A stretch of DNA of 64,000 nt, taken from positions 1 to 64,000 of the forward strand of contig JAYEVK010000155.1 of NCBI GenBank assembly GCA_036346275.1. Reading direction: 5' to 3'. Positions 57,241-64,000 of this stretch are shown here, one piece after another. The stretch's first letter is position 1. Every line of letters begins with the position of its first letter. The DNA comes from Otatea glauca (taxonomy: Eukaryota; Streptophyta; Magnoliopsida; Poales; Poaceae). The notes below the pieces were generated by a model. The model was given only the letters and a program-made list of their open reading frames with translations. It did no database searches and had not been told where the DNA came from. The translations under genes were made by a program, and so were the position numbers.

Positions 57241-57749
57241 ATGCATAATATTTTAATGCTAGATTTTACTATAATGTAAATATCACAAATAACTAGTGAT
57301 GTATAAATCAATACTAACAGCAGGCAAAACATTGCACTTTGAATTATGAAATAAAAATAGTATATAATAGAGTTGATCAGTCACACGAACGACTTACAAT
57401 TGGGTTTGATAAAGAGAAAGCAGTGCATAGTGTAGATAAAGCAGCGAGAAAGCGATTGAGAAGATGTGCTACGCAGAAACCTTATTACTGCCTCGTGCAA
57501 GTGCTCTCTATGACAATGGTCTATAGATCTTGCTCTTCTTCCTTCCCAGTGCACATCAGGCCAACAAAGTTTGGTAGCTCAGCACTATAACATAGCTCAC
57601 TGTTGGCGATTCTTATATTTTACAAATAATTATCTGAAAATGCACGAAATTTTTCTAGCATTTCACCTTAGAATATTCCTCGGCATTGTATTTTTCTCAT
57701 GGAAACTATTGGTTTAGAGATATCAATTTACCTATTTCTCTACATATAT
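57241..57749. other. no feature recognised
   Basis: AT-rich DNA between a gypsy LTR remnant and a CACTA element. It may include the start of that LTR. No gene is supported. Confidence 0.3.
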
Positions 57750-58016
57750 CACTACTACAGAACACCATATCACTGTCGGTTCCAAACTGGCATCACTGCC
57801 GGATTTTGGAACCGGCAGTGACTGGTCGGCAGTGATAGTCCGACTATCATTGCCGGTTCTAGAACCGAGAGTGATGTTGATATCACTGCCGGTTTGCATG
57901 CGAACCGGCAGTGATAGTCTGGTTCGTAAATCACTCGGTAAAATAAAAAAATTATTTGCATTCGGACAGACCACCCCGTATTCTACGCACGACCGCGCGT
58001 CGCAACTCGCAAGTCA

Positions 58017-58085
58017 CGGGCGCGTGCGGTTGGTAGGACTCAAACTCGCGATCTGCTGCCTCGCGTGAGCCCACCTTACCATCTC
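58017..58085 (-). other. tRNA-like relic inside the CACTA element
   Basis: On minus, GGTGAGATGGTAAGGTGGGC resembles a tRNA D-arm/A-box region, and GAGTTTGAGTCCTACC, about 35 bp further on, resembles a B-box with the T-loop. The fold is degenerate and I cannot assign an anticodon. It may be a chance or SINE-derived piece. Confidence 0.25.
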
Positions 58086-58157
58086 ACCTATCACTCATTT
58101 CTCAATTAGTATAGGATATATTTTCCTTTTGTTCTTTTGTCTCCGAAACTTTTGATG

Positions 58158-58890
58158 ATTATTTGGATATCTAAATGAATTCAAATGGAAAGATTGTCAA
58201 CTACAAAGTTGTAGATCTCGTAGAGAGCTACAATTTTCATATAAATTTTATCTCCATCCGACTCAGTATGAAAAAGTTATGATTTTTTGAAAAATGGTTG
58301 ATAGCATTATTACTGCCGGATGGGAATACGAACTGCCAACCGATAGTGATACCATATTTTGGATATTTAAATTACTTCAAATGAAAAAGTTGTCAACTAC
58401 AAAGTTTTATATCTCGTCAAGATCTATAATTTTCATATAAATTTTATCTCCATCCGACTCCGTATAAAAAAGTTATGATTTTTTGAAAAATGGTTGATAG
58501 CATTATTACTGCCAGTTGGGAATACGAACCGCCAACCGGCAGTGATAACATTATTTGGATATTTAAATTACATCAAATGATAAAGTTGTCAACTACACAG
58601 TTGTAGATCTCGTAGAGATCTACAATTTTCATATAAATTTTATCTCCATCTGACTCCATATGAAAAAGTTATGATTTTTCGAAAAATGGTTGATAGCATT
58701 AGTACTACCAGTTGGGAATACGAACCGCCAACCGGTAGTGATACTATTATTTGGATATTTAAATTACTTCAAATGTAAAATTTGTCAACTACAAAGTTGT
58801 AGATCTCGTCGAGAGCTACAATTTTCATATAAATTTTATCTCCGTCCGACTCCGTATGAAAAAGTTATAATTTTTTGAAAAATATCAGCA
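58158..58890. repeat. 196-bp tandem array in the CACTA interior
   Basis: The word GGATAT within TTTGGATATTTAAATTAC-type sequence occurs at 58165, 58361, 58557 and 58753, exactly 196 bp apart each time. Each unit contains TTGTAGATCTCGT with a near-inverted GAGAGCTACAA, then TTTTCATATAAATTTTATCT and ACTGCCAGTTGGGAATACGA. The fourth unit is partial. Confidence 0.9.
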
Positions 58891-59064
58891 CTGTCGGTTC
58901 TTCTAAAAACCGGCAGTAATAAGGGATTTATCACTGCCGGTTCATCAGAAAAAAGCCGTTACTGCCGGTTTTCCATCCGAACCAGCAGTGATAATATTAT
59001 TACTGCCTTTTTTTGATGAACCGACAGTGATATGGCGATAAGGATCACTGATTATGTAGTACTG

Positions 59065-60971
59065 TATCCTGATCTTTCCGTAATGATGATAAGAGTATAA
59101 TAGGGGTATCAAGTCTAGACAAGTTCTGCTGGTAGATTGCTATCTGGAGACTGTAGTTGTTAGGAGTAGGAGCTAGCAGATGGTTCCTAAATAGTGATCT
59201 ATGTCTTGAATAAGTTGAATAAATTGATACCGAACTGTGGAAAAGAAATGCAACACACTAATAACCGTTTTCACATAAGCTAAACAAAGTGTTGTCACCA
59301 CCATAGTCTAACTCTCAATGATGTAGCTAGACTTGTAGTTGTGCATTACTATAAGAGTATAAGCTCCCCATACATATGATTAAATGTGGCAAATCAGGAT
59401 TAAGCACTAGTAGTAAAACCTGTAGTGTGTATAGCCGCTAGCATCACACAGTACGCAGCTATACAACAAATGCGCTATGTCTCAGGTCTGGGAATAGTTC
59501 GGCCCTTACCACTATAGGTTAGATGGGTTACTACAAAATCAGGTTCGACGTTAATTCCTAAATAATGTAACAATATACTAATAGCAGGTTTTGCAAAGGC
59601 AGAATCCAACACTGTTCAACACTCTGACACAACTCACCAGATGAGGAAGAAGATGTGGGAGAGAAGGGTGAAATTCACGGTGTTGAACTTGGACATCTTC
59701 AGGTAGTTTTAAGGATGCACAACAATTACTCTCGAGTAACTGATACCATTAACACTAATTAAGTCATTGGTAGCTGTTAATTCAAACCAAATAATGATAT
59801 TTTTACATTGTTTAACAACTCTTGACCAGTTCAAACAAAAAGAGAGAAATGCATGGTTAGCAAAAATGGGCTGGTGATAGTTATTCACAACCAATCACTC
59901 ACGATCACGGCTAGGTGATAGTCATTCACAACCAGCCCATGATCATGCACGACTAGCTCACAAGCTTGACAAGTTTTACCCTAACCAATCGATGATCATG
60001 CACAAACAGCTCACTAGTTGTTCGGAACTCCTTACAACCAGTTGATCTCTGGTCGAGTAGTCTTTACGACGAATCGACCTGAGTCGCACACTATGCTAAA
60101 CTATGCATGCTTTAAAATTTCGAATGGATATGGTCCATAATGAGCATCATGTATATACCACATGAGACATTTGAGAGCTTCATGATTAACCTACCTTCAC
60201 GCTGTGATCATGATCTCTGTGCAGCTTCGGGCTTTGTGGCATGAGTGAAGTGCAAAAGGCTTTAAAGGTCAATATAGGAGCTCTCATGTTTACGCATCCT
60301 GGGTGGGTCCAGACCTAACTAGCAACGCATCCACATCCATCCATCTTACATCAACGATAGTAAAATGCATGTTTCGCCACAGTATAAAAAACTTAACTAC
60401 TCTGTTGATGTTGTTTTTGTCTGAAAGAAATTGCTCTGTTGTTGAATAAGAATGCAATATAATTCTAGATTGTTAGCAAGTAATTTTTCCCCCAAATTAT
60501 GAACTATAAAATAAAGGAAAAAGCATAGAGATTTCACAAGCAGTTGCTGGTTATATGAATTGGCATTTAATCCTGTCTTCCTATTCCATGCGTTTTCTTT
60601 AAAAAAAGAAAAAAATAGGAAGAAAAAGTTTTCATGTTCACCTGGCCCATGACGAAAACTTTATAACGTGATGCTGCTACGGCATCAGCATCATAGTCTG
60701 TGTCAAGCGGAAGGAAAAGATTGTACATAGGCAGCACTGCAGGCTGCAGCAGCAGCAGCAGAAGCATACAGAAAGAAAGGTTGCTTCCACCAAGCCAGAC
60801 GTGCAAGCTAGCTAACACGGAGTCTACTGTTTCCGCTGGTGCCGACAGGATCACGAAGACGTGGACTGTCCCTTTCTTTCCGCAGGGACCACGACCAACT
60901 GTTTCATTCAGATCAAACATAATGACTAACATTTCGTCAAAAGGTGAAGGAAAATATCTCCACCCGCATAA
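59065..60971. other. low-copy DNA, no gene established
   Basis: No transposon ends or coding domains are recognised. The minus-strand frame at 60567-61199 is partly made of MITE sequence and a CAGCAGCAG run (60747-60765), so it is not credible as a protein. One exon-like segment is listed separately. Confidence 0.4.
59638..59696 (-). other. possible short N-terminal exon
   Basis: On minus, an ATG at 59696 opens MSKFNTVNFTLLSHIFFLIW (19 codons plus two bases), hydrophobic after residue 8 like a signal peptide or membrane anchor, and ends at a good donor, GTGAGTT (59637-59631). I found no following exon, so this may be chance. Confidence 0.2.
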
Positions 60972-61363
60972 GCCCCATTTGGATTCATTAGTGTTAATAG
61001 TTAGCTGGCTAATAGCTAATAGAAAGCAAACTATTAACTGGCTAATTATTAGTAAAGGCTGTTTAGATCCACCTGCTAATAAAGTCCACAAAATCAGCTC
61101 ATTAAAGAGAAATAACCATAATGCCCTTTTAGTAGGATAGTGAACGAGTGGGCAGGGACACTCGAGTGGATAGCATTGGAGGGAGGGTAAAAGTGTCAAT
61201 TAGCTATATATTAGCAGCTTTTAGTAGGGTACAACCTGCTAATGAACTAATTGTTAGCAGGGTGAATTGCTAATAATTAGTAGGTCTATTAGTAGGCCTG
61301 TTTGGATCCATAGCTGCTAATTTTAGCAACTAACTATTAGTGCTAATGGATCCAAACAGACCC
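60972..61363. mobile_element. Tourist-like (PIF/Harbinger) MITE, compound
   Basis: The left end GCCCCATTTGGATTCATTAG and the right end (reverse complement) GGGTCTGTTTGGATCCATTA are inverted, with TAA on both sides (60969-60971 and 61364-61366), the usual Tourist duplication. The body is rich in GCTAAT/ATTAGC words. Additional terminus-like sequences, GGCTGTTTAGATCCACCTGC (61057) and GGCCTGTTTGGATCCATAGC (61298), lie inside, which suggests a nested or rearranged pair of related MITEs. Confidence 0.75.
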
Positions 61364-61366
61364 TAA

Positions 61367-62356
61367 AGCTTGACCCGGACAGTTGAATCTGAATTTGAAA
61401 CACAGACGTTACCTTTCAATGTTGCATGACGGCAAAGAAATTTAGGACCGAATCATCTAAAACAATCTTTACAAACTACCAAAATCATTATTCGGATTAG
61501 AACGAATCGGCTTCATGGCAAGCGGACCAATGAATCGTGAGTCCTGACAGAGCCTGCTCAGACTAAACCATCAACACTAATTTCTTCAATTAAAACATCC
61601 ATGGTGATTGATCTAGACTGTCGATCGTTCATCCAACAGCTCGTGGGCACTCCAAACCTCGGGGTCCCCCTCCACCGCCACCAGAACAAGGGATGAACAT
61701 GAGCAAGCAATCAACAGTTCAACACTGTGACATGGCCAGGCATCCAAATCCAAACCCAATCATGCACTGCCGTGCCAATGCGAAGCACCAACCACCACTG
61801 TCGTGCACTCGAAAGGCTGCATCGCCTAAGCTTGCCTTGTCCATCTGCTCCCGTTCAAAGATGCTGGACCAGCCAACCCCTCACGGCGGGACAAGGATCA
61901 TGTGCAGTTCCTACTGCAACTGCTAAGTTTGCAGTTGCCGTCCGACCGTTCGATCAAAATCAGACGCGCGAGATTAGATCAGATACTGTACCAAAAATAA
62001 TGTAGCAAAACTGTTTTTTTCCAATTCGAGCTGTCGATTCGCTCGATCCAACGATTAGATTACCCAGCAACTGTAAACTTGGCAGTCACTATTGTGACTG
62101 CCAAGGATCTGGTTCCCTCACGGCGCGCATGCAATGCTGAGCGGGCAGTGGTCAACAAAGATAACTATTGGTGAGGTGCAAAGCAAGCGGTGGAAAGGGG
62201 TGATGCCCCAGGAAATTCCTGATAGCAGGACTGCGTCCCTACATAGGATGTTCTCTGGTAGCATATGTGACGTGCTATCTAATTTTTCAACAAATCGGTA
62301 AAATTGATGATAGGTAAACCAAAACAAAAAGTACATTCTGTCATAAAATCACAAAC
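61367..62356. other. low-copy DNA with small hairpins, no gene established
   Basis: No coding domain is recognised. It contains GCAACTGCTAAGTTTGCAGTTGC-like and TTGGCAGTCAC/GTGACTGCCAA inverted repeats with ACTGTAGCAAAACTG-type neighbours (near 61988-62015), a sequence type I associate with grass gene-flanking regions. That association is from memory. Confidence 0.35.
62078..62105. repeat. perfect 12-bp stem hairpin
   Basis: CTTGGCAGTCAC and GTGACTGCCAAG are exact inverted copies separated by TATT. It may be the remnant of a small foldback element. Confidence 0.7.
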
Positions 62357-63738
62357 TATTGGGAAACGGGTAGGACTCTAGCATAAAATCAAAATTTTCT
62401 ACTACGCAACCAAGTAACCACTTTAAGTCGTTATAGATCACGAAATTACCACTAGACGCACAGACCCATAGTAGAATTAGAGTTGATATGCTTGTTGGTG
62501 CGGTTATAGTCGTACTACCCTCGCGCCTCCTCCAACAGCTCCTCGTCACCGTCACAGGTTGTGGATCGTCCTAGCGTTGAAGTCTCGTAACAACGCCTCT
62601 AAGGTATCTACACGTACAGGGCAGGAACGCCACTCGCCAAAGTGCTAACGTCAGCCACGTGGTTTTGGGTGAAGGTAGTCTGGCGACTAGGGTTTTGGGA
62701 GTTCCGAATTCCTATAGTGTCTCTAACCCTAAAGCCATCATCCCCTCTCTTTATATACACGTCCCATGATAGGCCTCTACATTAGTGGCCTATTAGGAAC
62801 TCGAAACACAAAATAACTCGGATCACCATCTGAATTAAGTCTCAACCCCTTAAGCGTGCGACCCTATAGGTTGACGTATACTTGAACATAGCCCGATTAC
62901 TCTTACTCGACCATTAATCGGTAATCGTACCTAGCAGGACATGCCGATTCCCGAGTATATGTAAAGATCATACAGACGAACCTTAACAATACTTAGTTAT
63001 ATGCATTTCCCTTTGCCTCACAATATCGGTCAAACTCAAGGCTAGAACGTGCCACCCTTGTTTATATAGCTCGACCACTCTTCCTCGATTACGTGACTCA
63101 AAATCCCTTACTACGATTAACTGTTTAACTGTGAGTAGCATGGCCATGTATTTCCGAAATCTAACCACTCGAGTGTCCTGGAGATATCTCTCCCGTTGTA
63201 TAGAGAGGCAAATCCCATCCTGATCGACCATGCCTCGCAGCATGCTTCATGACAAACCCGAAAGTTACCTTTATAACTACCCAGTTATGGAGTAGCGTTT
63301 GGCAACCCCTAGTAAGTCATTACATATCTCGAGTACATGCGTCAACCTCAAATCTAAGAATATAGCATACACATTGTATATGAGAATAACTGATGACAAG
63401 TAAGAATACAACTTTCTCATAGTGTCTCATGGTGGATCGATCCAACTCTATGTTCTCTAACATGTGTCCATATTATTGGTTTGATATCGCCATAACCATG
63501 ACCCGTGAAACATGATTATCAACCAATACATATGCTAGTCTATTCGTATGTGTCGTCATATGTTTATCAATTAGGGATTACTTTAGAATAATCATCAGAT
63601 TCATATATAGAGTTTCACAAACAAGTCACATACTTGCTAATAAATAATAATGATATTATTTAAGGAATAAGATAATAAATTATGAACATAAAGGAAATAT
63701 AATCACCTCTATGATTGCCTCTAGGAATATCTCCAACA
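62357..63738 (-). mobile_element. Angela-type copia solo LTR (minus)
   Basis: On minus it starts TGTTGGAGATATTCC at 63738 and ends …CCGTTTCCCAATA at 62357 (CA changed to TA), 1,382 bp. The flanks are CAAAC and AAAAC, matching at four of five bases. A TATA box, GTATATAAAG, is at 62758-62749. It parallels 54687-56186 along its length, including the TGATTACGTAATCGAG-type region, and has no coding. Confidence 0.85.
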
Positions 63739-64000
63739 AAAACAAAAGATATATGTAACTTACAGATTGATCAACGCATTGATGCAAAATAATGTTAATC
63801 AAAGTCAAATTACAAAGGTAAGATTCTACTAGCTAAAACTACTTTTAAGATACATGAAAAGTAGATGACAAAGGGTAGTAAAGGTTGGTATGGGTGTGTT
63901 TTTCCGTCAACTGGTACAGTGTATTTATAGTGTAAAATAGCCCACACAATCTTGAACCCATTTTCTCTTTCTTCTTTCCTCCAGCAAAAAACCCTCCCCG
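63739..64000. other. window end, no feature established
   Basis: AT-rich. A plus-strand TGTATTTATAGTG near 63920 could be a TATA box for a gene beyond the right edge, followed by pyrimidine-rich TTTCTCTTTCTTCTTTCCTC. Nothing in the window confirms it. Confidence 0.25.

Larger units (their letters stand above)
57750..59064. mobile_element. non-autonomous CACTA element
   Basis: The left end CACTACTACAGAACACC (57750) and the right end …TGTAGTACTG (59064, one base off) form the terminal inverted repeats, with TAT on both sides (57747-57749 and 59065-59067), the 3-bp duplication of CACTA elements. Subterminal units CACTGCCGGTTC / GAACCGGCAGTGATA occur in both orientations near both ends. The 1,315-bp element has no coding region and is mostly a 196-bp tandem array. 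Confidence 0.85.

Noticed and set aside
58017..58085. Functional tRNA gene
   Set aside because: Only loose A-box and B-box resemblance, no complete acceptor stem or clear anticodon, and located inside a CACTA element.
60567..61199. 210-codon minus frame with hydrophobic runs, membrane-protein-like
   Set aside because: Its first third is Tourist-like MITE sequence, and the leucine run is a CAG repeat read on the other strand.

Overview
The window is nuclear DNA from a flowering plant, almost certainly a grass (Poaceae). It is an intergenic block of nested transposable elements with no intact host gene that I can support. The grass call rests on the element families: Angela/BARE-type copia solo LTRs beginning TGTTGGAAATATGCCC, a Tat-lineage Ty3/gypsy LTR, CACTA (En/Spm) elements, SIRE/Maximus-like copia elements with a coiled-coil-rich gag, and a Tourist-like MITE with TAA target duplications. 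I cannot name the genus.

Layout. (1) 1-5309: the 3' end of a plus-strand Tat-lineage gypsy element: a decayed antisense ORF with a 'putative gypsy type transposon' domain, tandem arrays, a polypurine tract and the 3' LTR. It sits inside the transposase gene of a minus-strand CACTA element (5310-7926), whose TNP2-type N-terminus, very GC-rich leader, subterminal repeats and CACTA terminus are visible. (2) 7927-12234: remnants of SIRE-like copia LTRs and a deletion derivative that kept only LTRs and the 3' non-coding region. (3) 12235-20201: Angela-type LTR pieces, two solo LTRs of a long-LTR family (called the E family here), CACTA ends and one unrecognised gene-like fragment. (4) 20202-44160: a three-level nest. 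An E-family LTR (minus) is split by SIRE-like copy B (22409-44033, TSD CTTTT), whose 3' LTR is split by SIRE-like copy A (22833-35007, TSD ATAAG). (5) 44380-54347: a third SIRE-like copy, C (plus), with a gypsy fragment in its LTR and an E-family solo LTR in its gag, cut off inside the integrase region. (6) 54348-57240: a minus-strand gypsy gag and LTR remnant split by an Angela solo LTR. (7) 57241-64000: lower-copy DNA holding a non-autonomous CACTA element with an exact 196-bp tandem array, a Tourist-like MITE and a third Angela LTR.

None of the copia copies can be autonomous as read. A has a broken gag zinc knuckle and YVGD in place of YVDD. B lacks the primer binding site, the gag N-terminus and the whole protease, and its YVDD is frameshifted. 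C has many frameshifts and loses everything after the start of integrase. I found no convincing new host system. The most unusual structure is that SIRE-like LTRs carry two small arrays of palindromic repeats, near the start and near the end of each LTR. The motif differs between elements but appears matched between the two positions within one LTR.
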